Source of the DNA: Streptomyces sp. CB09001
GTDB taxonomy: Bacteria; Actinomycetota; Actinomycetes; Streptomycetales; Streptomycetaceae
Direction: 5' to 3'
Assembly: GCF_003369795.1 (NCBI RefSeq)
Contig: NZ_CP026730.1
Coordinates: 5,881,001 to 5,945,000, forward strand
DNA length: 64,000 nt
Positions 1 to 8,745 of the stretch are shown here, in pieces (the first letter of the stretch is position 1; each line of letters starts with the position of its first letter). The notes beneath the pieces are model-generated. The model made no database searches, was not told where the DNA came from, and saw nothing but the letters and a program-made list of their open reading frames with translations. The position numbers were made by a program, and so were the translations under genes.

Positions 1-1
1 G

Positions 2-655
2 CTCGGCAATCCCGCCTGGGTGCGCGACGAACTCGCCGAGTACGTCGCCACGGTCGGCTACTGCATGCAGCCGGAGCGCAACCCGCACCTGCGGGACCGG
101 GCGGTGGCGTACGTGGGACGCGTCCTGCCGCAGATGGAGGTGCGCCCCGCGCTGCGGATGCACTTCAAACCGGACCTGCTGTACAAGCTCTCCCTGCCGG
201 GCGCCCCCTCCGAGGCGGAGATGCGGGCTCTGGAGGCGGCCAAGAAGTCGCAGAAGGGCGCGGGCACCGCCAAGGACGCGCCGCTCCAGGAGGAGGTGAC
301 GATCGGTTCGTTCACGGAGCACCTGGAGGCCGGTGAACTCGACGCCGCGCGCCGTATCGGCGAGCAGATCCTCAAGGAACGCAAACAGCTGGACGTCCTG
401 ATCGGGATGGCGCGGATCTTCGTCCTGACGGAGGAGGTGGAGCAGGCGAAGCGCATGCTCTCCCTCGCCGCCATGACGGGCGACGAACGGGCGATGACCT
501 GGATCAAGATCGCGGAGGTGGCCGCTCTGATGGGACGGCAGGGCAAGTCGCTGAGGGTCTTCGCGGCGCAGGAGGCGCTGCGGATCAACCCCGAATCCGG
601 CGCGGCGGCACGGCTGGTGAAGGCACGGGGGCCCGCAAGGCGGCCAAGGTACTGA
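2..655 (+). CDS. C-terminal part of a larger protein at the window edge, possibly a glycosyltransferase with a helical-repeat tail
   Basis: The reading frame is open from the first codon (base 2) and stops with TGA at 653-655, so the true start lies outside the window. The visible 217 residues are mostly helical. A first block rich in Arg and aromatic residues is followed by a Lys/Ala linker (about residues 75-95) and then helices with TPR-like spacing, ending in a basic tail. No catalytic motif remains in this part. It precedes, in the same direction, a nonulosonic acid glycan cluster, so a role in that glycan (for example the tail of a glycosyltransferase) is inferred from context only. Coding potential is clear; function is unknown. 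Confidence 0.6.
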   Translation, partial: LGNPAWVRDELAEYVATVGYCMQPERNPHLRDRAVAYVGRVLPQMEVRPALRMHFKPDLLYKLSLPGAPSEAEMRALEAAKKSQKGAGTAKDAPLQEEVTIGSFTEHLEAGELDAARRIGEQILKERKQLDVLIGMARIFVLTEEVEQAKRMLSLAAMTGDERAMTWIKIAEVAALMGRQGKSLRVFAAQEALRINPESGAAARLVKARGPARRPRY

Positions 656-757
656 CCGTCGGGTGAGGCGGACGGCACGCCGTGGTCCTCAGACCCGGAC
701 CATCCCGCGTGCCGGTGGAACAAGTGACGGACGAAGACGATCGAAACGGCAGAGGCG

Positions 758-2044
758 ATGCGCATTCACGTACTCGCCGACTCCGATACCCGATGGAAGT
801 GGGGTGGCGAGTTGGCACAGCGACTGCACCCCTATCCCGAGCTGCACGCGCACATGCTCAACGGCCGGTCCACTCCGACGGCGCGCCAGATGGCGGAGGT
901 CGGGATCCGCACGGCCTCCATCTCGCACTCCTCCGTGGCCGAGTTCGTCACCGACCCGGAACTCGCGCACGCCGACGTGCTGATCGTGGGGAGCGTGGGC
1001 GGCACGACGCAGGCCGTACTGCACGGTCTGGCCCGCGCGTTCGGCGATGCCCCGCGCCGCCCGACCGTCGTCACCGGCTACGTCGGCGTGGTCTACGAGA
1101 ACCTGACGACGGCCTGCTGCTGCGGGCCGGCGCCGACGTCGTCCTGGCCAACAGCCCGTTCGACGCACGCCGCTTCCGTGAGATCTACCGCGACCTCGGC
1201 ATCGGGGAGCACTGCGTCGTCCAGACCGCACTGCCCTTCCTCGCCGACCACGTGTACGACCCCGCGCGCACCGGCGCCACCCACCCCTTCACCGTCACGT
1301 TCGCGGTCCAGCCCTCCGTGCCCGAGGACCGGGAGGGGCGGCTCTACGTACTGCGGCGCGCCATCCAGCACGCCAGGCTGCGCCCGGGGCGCGAGGTGCT
1401 GATCAAGCTGCGGTCCAAGCCGGGCGAGCAGACCACCCACATCGAGGCGTACCACTACGAGACCCTGCGCCGAGCAGCTGGACGAACCGCTGCCGCCCAA
1501 CCTGCACTTTGTGTACGGCAACATGGGCGAGGTCCTGGACCGCACCGACCTCATGGTGACCGTCAGCTCGACCGCGGCCCTGGAGTCGATGCACCGCGGC
1601 ATCCCCACGGCCATCCTCAGCGACCTCGGGGTGCGCGAGCCGCACGGCAACCACTACTTCACCGGCTCGGGCTGCGTCGTCTCGTGGAACGAGATCGACG
1701 AGGACGCCCTGCCGTACGCCCGGACGGGATGGCTGGAGGAACAGGGCATCCTGGCCCGGGACCCGTACGCACAGCTCCGCGACCGGGTCGTCGGGCTGGT
1801 CAACGCGCCCGCGCTGCCGCCCATCCAGCCGTACTACACCATGCAGAACGCCCCCGGCTATCTCCCCAAACTGCTGGCCCGGAGAGGGCTGGACCCGGGC
1901 GGTGAACCGCTGCCCCACGCCGCGGCCGCCGGCCGGGGCCGGCACGGACTCCTCACCCGGGCCTCCCGGAAGGCGCTGCGCCGCGCCTACCGGTTCGGAG
2001 TCCAGAACGTGGCTCCGCGCATCCAGCGCTGGGGCGGTCTGTAG
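758..2044 (+). pseudogene. Putative glycosyltransferase (DUF6716-like) interrupted by two compensating frameshifts
   Basis: Protein-like sequence runs from ATG 758 in one frame to about base 1106, continues in the next frame to about 1470, and returns to the first frame until TAG at 2042-2044. At about 1106 one base appears to be missing: inserting one restores VYENLTDGLLLRAG. At about 1468-1471 one base appears extra: removing a C restores ETLREQLDEPLPPN. The joined product is about 428 residues with a Rossmann-like N-terminus (MRIHVLADSDTRWKWGGELA) and a late SSTAALESMHRGIP segment typical of GT-B-like transferases. It sits directly before the CMP-nonulosonate synthetase gene. I believe the family is the one called DUF6716, putative glycosyltransferase, but cannot verify this. 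Sequencing error or genuine inactivation are both possible. Confidence 0.7.
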
Positions 2045-2124
2045 ACCCGCCCGGCCATCCACCGCGCTCCTCCCCCCGCAGCACATCCACCCGCCTGAAC
2101 GAACGACGCGACATGAGGTCCGCT

Positions 2125-3327
2125 ATGCCCGCATATCCACCAGAATGCACGGTGACCGCCGTGATCCCCGCCCGCGGCGGTTCCAAGGGGATCCCCGGCA
2201 AGAACCTCGCCCGCGTGGCGGGCGTCTCGCTGGTCGGACGCGCCGTGAACGCCTGCCTGCGGGCGCGCCGGGTGACACGTGTCGTGGTCTCCACGGATGC
2301 CGAGGACATCGCCGCCGAGGCACGTCGGCACGGTGCCGAAGTGGTGCTGCGCCCGGCCGAACTGGCGTCGGACACCGCGTCCAGCGAATCCGCGTTGCTG
2401 CATGCCCTGGACACCGTCGAGGAACGGCACGGCGAGTTCACCGACGTCCTGCTCTTCGTCCAGGCCACCAGCCCCTTCCTGGCCACCGAGGACATCGAGG
2501 GCGTGGTGTCCGCCGTGCTCGACGGCGGTGCCGACTCCGCCTTCACGGCCTCTCCCTTCCACGGGTTCGTGTGGCGCGGTGTCCGCGACGGTGACCCGCC
2601 CGCCCTCCTGTACGCACAGGGCGTCAATCACGACAGCGCCGAGCGGCTGCGGCGCCAGGACCGTCCCGAGGAGTTCCTGGAGACCGGCGCGGCCTACGCG
2701 ATGAGAGCCCGGGGATTCAGGGACAAGGGGCACCGCTTCTTCGGCAACGTCGCGGCCGTACCGGTCGACCCGGCGCGCACTCTGGAGATCGACGACCCCG
2801 CGGACCTGGAGCGGGCCCGAGCGATGGCGTCCGGGAACGGGACGTCCGCCTTCCCGACGATCGAGGACGTGGACGCGGTCGTCCTGGACTTCGACGGCAC
2901 GCAGACCGACGACCGGGTGTGGATCGACGCCGACGGCAGGGAGACGGTCGTCGTCCACCGGGGGGACGGCATGGGGATCTCCCGACTCCGCCGGGCGGGC
3001 GTACCGGTCCTCATCCTCTCCAGCGAGACCAACCCCGTGGTCGCGGCCAGGGCACGCAAGCTCGGTATCCCCGTCATCCACGGCGTGCAGAGCAAGGACG
3101 TCGAACTGACCAAGTGGTACGAGACCGAGGGGATCGCCCCCGAGCGGATCCTCTACGCGGGCAACGACGTCAACGACCTGCCCTGCTTCGAACTTGTCGG
3201 CTGGCCCATCGCCGTGGCCGACGCCCACGACATCGTCCGTGAACGAGCACGCGCCGTGACCACGTCACGCGGGGGCCACGGCGTTGTCCGCGAAATAGCA
3301 GCACACCTTCTTGGAAAGGCTCTTTGA
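2125..3327 (+). CDS. Acylneuraminate cytidylyltransferase fused to a KdsC-like HAD phosphatase
   Basis: The N-terminal half (about residues 8-235) has the CMP-sialate synthetase signature PARGGSKGIPGKNL, used to activate a nonulosonic acid with CTP. The C-terminal half (about 250-400) is a KdsC-like HAD phosphatase with motif DFDGTQTDD and a late GNDVNDLPCF motif. The family analogy is a fused CMP-KDN synthetase/KDN-9-phosphate phosphatase, so one polypeptide could perform dephosphorylation and activation of the sugar made by the adjacent synthase. Two in-frame ATGs exist; 2125 is preferred because TGAGGT ends six bases before it, whereas ATG 2113 has no good ribosome site. The next gene starts three bases after the stop, indicating one operon. 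The exact sugar (Neu5Ac, KDN, legionaminate or other) cannot be told from sequence. Confidence 0.9.
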   Translation: MPAYPPECTVTAVIPARGGSKGIPGKNLARVAGVSLVGRAVNACLRARRVTRVVVSTDAEDIAAEARRHGAEVVLRPAELASDTASSESALLHALDTVEERHGEFTDVLLFVQATSPFLATEDIEGVVSAVLDGGADSAFTASPFHGFVWRGVRDGDPPALLYAQGVNHDSAERLRRQDRPEEFLETGAAYAMRARGFRDKGHRFFGNVAAVPVDPARTLEIDDPADLERARAMASGNGTSAFPTIEDVDAVVLDFDGTQTDDRVWIDADGRETVVVHRGDGMGISRLRRAGVPVLILSSETNPVVAARARKLGIPVIHGVQSKDVELTKWYETEGIAPERILYAGNDVNDLPCFELVGWPIAVADAHDIVRERARAVTTSRGGHGVVREIAAHLLGKAL

Positions 3328-3330
3328 ACC

Positions 3331-4245
3331 ATGCACTACCCCCGTATCCGCACGATCGGTTCCCGCGCAGTCGGTCAGGGCGCACCGACGTACGTCATCG
3401 GCGAGATCGGCATCAACCACAACGGCGAGCTGGACAACGCGTTCAAGCTGATCGACGCCGCCGCCGGGGCCGGCCGCGACGCCGTCAAGTTCCAGAAGCG
3501 CACCCCGGAGATCTGCACCCCGCGCGACCAGTGGGACATCGAGCGCGACACCCCCTGGGGCCGGATGACGTACATCGACTACCGCCACCGCGTGGAGTTC
3601 GGCGAGGACGAGTACCGGCAGATCGACGACTACTGCAAGTCCAAGAACATCGACTGGTTCGCCTCCCCGTGGGACACCGAGGCCGTCGCCTTCCTGGAGA
3701 AGTTCGACGTGCCGACCCACAAGGTCGCCTCCGCCTCGCTGACCGACGACGAGCTGCTGCGTGCCCTGCGCGCCACGGGCAAGACGGTCATCCTCTCCAC
3801 CGGCATGTCCACCCCGAAGCAGATCCGCCACGCGGTCGAGGTCCTCGGCAGCGACAACATCGTGCTGCTGCACGCCACGTCCACCTACCCGGCGCAGGCC
3901 GAGGAGCTGAACCTGCGCGTGATCAACACGCTGGAGCGGGAGTACCCGAACGTCCCGATCGGCTACTCCGGCCACGAGATCGGCCTGCAGACCACGCTGG
4001 CGGCGGTCGCGCTCGGGGCCTGCGTGGTGGAGCGCCACATCACCCTCGACCGCGCCATGTGGGGCTCGGACCAGGCCGCCTCCGTCGAGCCGCAGGGCCT
4101 GACCCGCCTGGTGCGCGACATCCGCGCCATCGAGGCCTCCCTCGGCGACGGCGTCAAGAAGGTCTACGACTCCGAGCTGGGCCCGATGAAGAAGCTGCGC
4201 CGGGTCGCGGGCGTGGTCGCCGAATCGGTGGCGCAGGTCGCGTGA
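3331..4245 (+). CDS. N-acetylneuraminate synthase family protein (NeuB-type) lacking the SAF domain
   Basis: The 304-residue product matches the TIM-barrel domain of NeuB-type synthases, which condense phosphoenolpyruvate with a hexosamine or hexose phosphate to make a nine-carbon sugar acid. Visible landmarks are YVIGEIGINHNGELDNA near the N-terminus, AVKFQKR, WFASPWD, KVASASL, LSTGMST, GYSGHEIG and ERHITLDR. Usual NeuB proteins are about 340-350 residues and carry a C-terminal antifreeze-like SAF domain; this one ends right after the barrel at the KKLRRV segment, so that domain is absent. It lies between the CMP-sugar synthetase (3-bp gap) and the polysialyltransferase-like gene (ATG overlaps its stop by one base). 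The missing SAF may mean a different substrate or a short subfamily. Confidence 0.9.
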   Translation: MHYPRIRTIGSRAVGQGAPTYVIGEIGINHNGELDNAFKLIDAAAGAGRDAVKFQKRTPEICTPRDQWDIERDTPWGRMTYIDYRHRVEFGEDEYRQIDDYCKSKNIDWFASPWDTEAVAFLEKFDVPTHKVASASLTDDELLRALRATGKTVILSTGMSTPKQIRHAVEVLGSDNIVLLHATSTYPAQAEELNLRVINTLEREYPNVPIGYSGHEIGLQTTLAAVALGACVVERHITLDRAMWGSDQAASVEPQGLTRLVRDIRAIEASLGDGVKKVYDSELGPMKKLRRVAGVVAESVAQVA

Positions 4246-5303
4246 TGAGAACCCTCGCCCTGGTGGAGAGCCCTGCCCAGCTGCTGAACGTGGCGGAATG
4301 GGCGTACTTCGACCACCAGGGCGGGGGCGCCGCCGTGGACGTGGCGGTCCTGCTTCCCCTGGATCCGTGGTCCAGGGTGCAGCTGGTCCGGGTCGGGGAG
4401 CTGGCCACGGACAGCGGGCTGGTCATCACACCCTTCGAGGTGAGGTCCGGCACGGTCGGCCGGATACGCCGGATCGGCGCCGTCCGCAGACTGGTCGCAC
4501 AGGCCGAACGACTGGTCGTCGGCGACCTGTTCTCCGGCATGGTGCAGACGCTGCTGCCCTCCGCGAAGGCCAGGGAACTGGTCATCGTCGACGACGGGAC
4601 GGCCACCACGGAGTTCGTGCGCATCATGGCCGAGGGCCGCAGCCTGGCCCGCTGGCACCAGCAGGCCGGTTCGGCGGGACGCGGCAGCCGGGCCCTGGAC
4701 TGGCTGTCCGCGCCCTCGCTGCAAAGGTCCCTGTTCACCTCCATGGACGTCGCCGCGCCGCCCGGCATCCGGGTCGTGCCCAACGACTACGCGTGGACCC
4801 GGAGACGCTTCGCCCGCCCGACGGTCCGCACCGGCGCCGACCTGCTCGGCACCTCCCTGGCCGAGACCGGCATCGTGAGCGAGGAGCGGTACCTGCAGGC
4901 CGTGAGCGCCGTTGTGCGCGCACGGGGTGTCGGCCGGTACATGGCCCACCGCAAGGAGAGCCGCGAGAAGCTCCGGCGCATCTCGGCCGGCACCGGCGTG
5001 ATGGTGCTGCGCCCCGATCTGCCGCTGGAACTGATGGCGGCGCAGGGGCCCGTCGGGCACACCCTTCTGACCTTCCCCTCGACCGTCGCCCACACGCTGC
5101 CGATCGTCCTGCGCGGCACGGGTGTCCAGGTGGAGATCTGCGAGGTCCACGAGTCGTGGTTCACCTCGCACACGACGCCGCATGCCGCCGACTTCCTGCG
5201 GGCCATGACGGAGTCCGCGAAGGTGCGGCACGGACTGCCCAGCATGCGCCCGGACTTCGGTCAGGGACCGGGCTTCACAGCCGGCGCCACTGCCCCAGGG
5301 TGA
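4245..5303 (+). CDS. Alpha-2,8-polysialyltransferase-like protein
   Basis: The start ATG shares its A with the TGA of the NeuB-like gene, so the two are translationally coupled. The 352-residue protein opens with TLALVESPAQLLNVAEWA, the hallmark N-terminus of the bacterial POLYST family, and continues with an IVDDGTATTEF segment. This family transfers nonulosonic acid from CMP-sugar donors, and the two upstream genes could make that donor. No signal peptide is seen, so action at the inner face of the membrane is expected. The gene converges with the next gene and the two ends overlap by 29 bp. Acceptor and linkage are unknown; the family call is from motif and context. Confidence 0.8.
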   Translation: MRTLALVESPAQLLNVAEWAYFDHQGGGAAVDVAVLLPLDPWSRVQLVRVGELATDSGLVITPFEVRSGTVGRIRRIGAVRRLVAQAERLVVGDLFSGMVQTLLPSAKARELVIVDDGTATTEFVRIMAEGRSLARWHQQAGSAGRGSRALDWLSAPSLQRSLFTSMDVAAPPGIRVVPNDYAWTRRRFARPTVRTGADLLGTSLAETGIVSEERYLQAVSAVVRARGVGRYMAHRKESREKLRRISAGTGVMVLRPDLPLELMAAQGPVGHTLLTFPSTVAHTLPIVLRGTGVQVEICEVHESWFTSHTTPHAADFLRAMTESAKVRHGLPSMRPDFGQGPGFTAGATAPG

Positions 5304-6396
5304 GCTCGGAGGACGACGACTGGCGGGTCACGTACGGGGAACCGTCGGTGGAGACCATGGCCAGGACGATGCGGCCGAGCCCGTCGAGGGCGAGCGCGGG
5401 GGCGCCGACGCAGGGACGGCCGATGTCGGCCCACTGCACGCCCCACTCCTCGGCGTTGGTGACGAAGGCACCGAAGATCGGGCTGCCGGCCACTCCCCGG
5501 TGGGCGAGGACCGTGCAGTCCTGCCCCTCGATCGTGGTGCGCAGAGCCGACGGCGCGTCACCGCCCGGGGCACCGCCGATCTGTACGACCGATCCGTTGG
5601 GGCGGATGGCCAGCAGCCCGGAGGAGTACGCGTCGGCCGCGTAGTACGTCAGCTGGTCCTCGGACGTCTCCAGGGCCACTCCGGTGCCCGGGACCAGCGT
5701 CACGGCGAAATCCTCACGACGTTCGAACTCCCCGCCGAGAACCGCCTGTTGCCAATGGTGGGCGGGCTTCTCCGACGCCGCCAGGACGCCGATGCGCCCC
5801 TTGGAGGTCACACCGACGGTGAGGCCCTCGTGCAGGGCGCTGCCGCGCAGATCCTGCCAGGCCCGCCACTTGCCGGACTTGTCCTCGTGACGCAGGTGCA
5901 GGCCCCGGCCCGCGTTGCGGGCGAAGACGTGCAGGGTTCCGGCGGTGTCGACGGCACCCGTCGGATACCCCAGCCGGGGGTGCCGGTCGTCCGTGTCCTT
6001 GTAGGGATTGGCCAGAGCGCGCCAGTCGTTGAGCGGTCGGCCGGACTGGTACTGCATGGTGTACATCAGGTCGGTGAGGGCGCGGCCGTCCTCGCGCCGC
6101 CGGGTGCGGTGGGCGAGGAAGTGCAGGTAGCGGTTGGCGCCTTGGGTGATCGACACATGGCTCAGTCCCGGCGGCAGGGGAAGGATCTCCGGACCCAGCC
6201 ACTCGGGGCCGCCGGGGAGCTCCTCCGTCCATCGCATCAGGGTGCCGGCTCCCAGGACGAGCAGGCTGAGACGCCCGTCCGCGCCAAGGGTGACCCACTG
6301 CCCTTCGACCGGGCTCTGCGCGCCCGCACCCGAAGACCCCGGGGCCGGAGCCTCGGCTCGGGGTGCGCGCCGCGCACTCTTCGCCCTTCCCCGCAT
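5275..6396 (-). CDS. Beta-propeller/lectin-like protein of unknown function
   Basis: This 373-residue protein has a basic, Ala/Pro-rich N-terminus followed by repeated blade-like units with recurring Trp, Gly and Asp residues (for example WRALANPYKD, WRAWQDLRG, WADIGRPCVG), resembling PLL/tectonin-type or sialidase-like propellers that bind carbohydrate. There is no clear signal peptide or catalytic motif. ATG 6396 is chosen because GGAAGGA lies 12 bases upstream; the longer reading to 6459 has no ribosome site. It is convergent with the nonulosonic acid cluster, so binding of that glycan is an attractive but unsupported idea. The unusually AT-rich upstream region with repeats is listed separately. 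Confidence 0.65.
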   Translation of the reverse strand: MRGRAKSARRAPRAEAPAPGSSGAGAQSPVEGQWVTLGADGRLSLLVLGAGTLMRWTEELPGGPEWLGPEILPLPPGLSHVSITQGANRYLHFLAHRTRRREDGRALTDLMYTMQYQSGRPLNDWRALANPYKDTDDRHPRLGYPTGAVDTAGTLHVFARNAGRGLHLRHEDKSGKWRAWQDLRGSALHEGLTVGVTSKGRIGVLAASEKPAHHWQQAVLGGEFERREDFAVTLVPGTGVALETSEDQLTYYAADAYSSGLLAIRPNGSVVQIGGAPGGDAPSALRTTIEGQDCTVLAHRGVAGSPIFGAFVTNAEEWGVQWADIGRPCVGAPALALDGLGRIVLAMVSTDGSPYVTRQSSSSELTLGQWRRL

Positions 6397-6454
6397 GATG
6401 TGTTGTTGTCCTTCCGCTGCCCGGATTGGCCCCCAGAAAAGCGACCGGGATCGG

Positions 6455-6505
6455 CACATTGTATGACGTGAGCGTTTCTATAACGTCACATTGTCTCCAC
6501 ATTGT
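6455..6505 (-). promoter_or_regulatory. Upstream region with three CACATTGT repeats and a TGACGT/ACGTCA dyad
   Basis: CACATTGT occurs exactly at 6455-6462, 6487-6494 and 6498-6505. The last two are 11 bp apart, one helical turn. A dyad TGACGT (6464-6469) / ACGTCA (6483-6488) lies between. The stretch is AT-rich against its surroundings and ends about 60 bp before the propeller gene, where a promoter and regulator site would be expected. The cognate regulator is unknown. Confidence 0.5.
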
Positions 6506-6561
6506 GATCGATCTCCGGTTTCCCTTTCCACGGGAGTTCTTCGGCGGCTCCCGCGGAAAGG

Positions 6562-6599
6562 CCGGTGCCCGGCACACCGAAAGGCGTGCCGGGCACCGG
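6562..6599 (-). terminator. Strong hairpin after fadB, probably bidirectional
   Basis: Two perfect 14-bp arms (6562-6575 and 6586-6599) enclose a ten-base loop that can fold further around a GAAA tetraloop. It begins 17 bp beyond the fadB stop codon. There is no T-run, as is common for actinobacterial terminators. Confidence 0.75.
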
Positions 6600-6615
6600 G
6601 GGGACCCTGTCCGCG

Positions 6616-8745
6616 TCAGGCCGGAACCGACGCCACCCCCGCCTCCAGGAACCGCTTCCCGGTCACCCGCTCCGAGACGCCCTCGCGGTCCAGGTACGGC
6701 GTGATGCCGCCCAGGTGGAAGGGCCAGCCGGCGCCGGTGATCAGGCAGAGGTCGATGTCCTGGGCCTCGGCGACGACGCCCTCGTCGAGCATCAGGCCGA
6801 TCTCCTGGGCCACCGCGTCGAGCACCCGGGCCCGCACCTGCTCCTCGGACAGGACGGTGTCGCCCTGCTTGAGGAGGGCGGCGACCTCCGGGTCCAGCTC
6901 CGGCTTCCCGCTGTCGTAGACGTAGAAGCCGCGCTTGCCCGCCTCCACGACCGCCTTCAGGTTCGGGGAGACGGTGAAGCGCTCGGGGAAGGCCCGGTTG
7001 AGGGTCTCCGAGACGTGCAGGCCGATGGCCGGGCCGACCAGTTCGAGGAGGACCAGCGGGGACATCGGCAGGCCGAGCGGCTCCACCGCCTGCTCCGCGA
7101 CCGGCACCGGCGTGCCCTCGTCGATGACGTTCTGGATCTCGCCCATGAAGCGGGTCAGGATGCGGTTGACCACGAACGCCGGGGCGTCCTTGACCAGGAC
7201 CGCGGTCTTCTTCAGCTTCTTGGCGACACCGAACGCCGTGGCCAGCGAGGCCTCGTCGGTCTGCTCGCCGCGGACGATCTCCAGGAGGGGAAGGATCGCG
7301 ACCGGGTTGAAGAAGTGGAAGCCGACGACCCGCTCGGGGTGCTTCAGCTTCGACGCCATCTCCGAGACGGAGAGGGAGGAGGTGTTCGTGGCCAGGATCG
7401 CGTGCGCCGGGGCGACCGCCTCGACCTCGGCGAAGACCTTCTGCTTGACGCCCATCTCCTCGAAGACGGCCTCGATGACGAAGTCGGCGTCCGCGAAGCC
7501 CTCGGCCTTGTCCAGGACGCCGGTCACCAGGGCCTTGAGGCGGTTCGCCTTGTCCTGGTTGACACGGCCCTTGCCGAGCAGCTTGTCGATCTCGGCGTGG
7601 ACGTAGCCCACGCCCTTGTCGACGCGCTCCTGGTCGATGTCGGTGAGGACGACCGGGACCTCCAGGCGGCGCAGGAAGAGCAGCGCGAGCTGGGAGGCCA
7701 TCAGGCCGGCGCCCACCACGCCCACCTTGGTGACCGGGCGGGCCAGCGACTTGTCCGGGGCGCCCGCGGGACGCTTGCCGCGCTTCTGGACCAGGTTGAA
7801 GGCATAGATGCCGGAGCGCAGTTCGCCGCCCATGATGAGGTCGGCGAGGGCCTGGTCCTCGGCGTCGTAGCCCTGCTGGAGGTCGCCGTTCTTGGCGGCG
7901 GCGATGATGTCCAGGGCGCGGTAGGCGGCGGGGGCGGCGCCGTGCACCTTGCCGTCGGCGATGAAGCGGCCCTTGGCGACGGCCTGGTCCCAGGCCTCGC
8001 CGCGGTCGATCAGCGGACGCTCGACGGTGATCTCGCCCTTGAGGACGGACGCCGTCCACAGCAGCGACTGCTCCAGGAAGTCCGCGCCCTCGAAGATCGC
8101 GTCCGCGATGCCGAGTTCGTGGACCTGTGCGCCCTTGAGCTGCTTGTTCTGGTTGAGGCTGTTCTCGATGATCACCGAGACGGCCTTGTCGGCGCCGATC
8201 AGGTTCGGCAGCAGCGTGCAGCCGCCCCAGCCGGGGACCAGACCGAGGAAGACCTCGGGGAGGGAGAAGGCGGGGAGCGCCGCGGACACCGTGCGGTAGG
8301 TGCAGTGCAGGCCGATCTCCACACCGCCGCCCATGGCCGCGCCGTTGTAGTACGCGAAGGACGGCACCGCGAGGTTCGCCAGGCGCTTGAGGACGTCGTG
8401 GCCGCCCTTGCCGATGGCCAGCGCGTCCTCGTGCCGCTTGAGCAGCTCGACGCCCTTGAGGTCGGCCCCGACGGCGAAGATGAACGGCTTGCCGGTGACG
8501 CCGACGCCGACGATGTCGCCGTCCGCGGCCTCCTTCTCGACCTGGTCGAGGGCGGCGTCGATGTTCGCCAGCGACTGCGGGCCCAGCGTGGTCGGCTTGG
8601 TGTGGTCGTGGCCGTTGTCCAGGGTGATCAGGGCGAAGCGCCCCGCGCCCAGGGGCAGGTCGAAGTGGCGTACGTGCGCCTGCGTGACGACCTCGCCGGG
8701 GAACAGCTCGGCCGCACCCTTCAGCAGCTCTGCGGTGGTGCTCAC
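6616..8745 (-). CDS. fadB: Fatty acid oxidation multifunctional protein: enoyl-CoA hydratase/3-hydroxyacyl-CoA dehydrogenase
   Basis: This protein of about 709 residues carries two beta-oxidation activities: hydration of enoyl-CoA and NAD-dependent oxidation of 3-hydroxyacyl-CoA. The crotonase domain covers roughly residues 1-300 (MGGGVEIGLHCTYR, GLVPGWGG). The dehydrogenase domain follows with the nucleotide fold GVVGAGLMASQLA, the GFHFFNPV motif and KDAPAFVVNR, then the C-terminal 3HCDH repeats. The start is GTG 8745, overlapping the fadA stop in a GTGA junction with GAGGGGG as ribosome site; the further upstream reading belongs to fadA sequence. The product probably forms a trifunctional complex with FadA. 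A strong terminator follows. Confidence 0.93.
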   Translation of the reverse strand: MSTTAELLKGAAELFPGEVVTQAHVRHFDLPLGAGRFALITLDNGHDHTKPTTLGPQSLANIDAALDQVEKEAADGDIVGVGVTGKPFIFAVGADLKGVELLKRHEDALAIGKGGHDVLKRLANLAVPSFAYYNGAAMGGGVEIGLHCTYRTVSAALPAFSLPEVFLGLVPGWGGCTLLPNLIGADKAVSVIIENSLNQNKQLKGAQVHELGIADAIFEGADFLEQSLLWTASVLKGEITVERPLIDRGEAWDQAVAKGRFIADGKVHGAAPAAYRALDIIAAAKNGDLQQGYDAEDQALADLIMGGELRSGIYAFNLVQKRGKRPAGAPDKSLARPVTKVGVVGAGLMASQLALLFLRRLEVPVVLTDIDQERVDKGVGYVHAEIDKLLGKGRVNQDKANRLKALVTGVLDKAEGFADADFVIEAVFEEMGVKQKVFAEVEAVAPAHAILATNTSSLSVSEMASKLKHPERVVGFHFFNPVAILPLLEIVRGEQTDEASLATAFGVAKKLKKTAVLVKDAPAFVVNRILTRFMGEIQNVIDEGTPVPVAEQAVEPLGLPMSPLVLLELVGPAIGLHVSETLNRAFPERFTVSPNLKAVVEAGKRGFYVYDSGKPELDPEVAALLKQGDTVLSEEQVRARVLDAVAQEIGLMLDEGVVAEAQDIDLCLITGAGWPFHLGGITPYLDREGVSERVTGKRFLEAGVASVPA

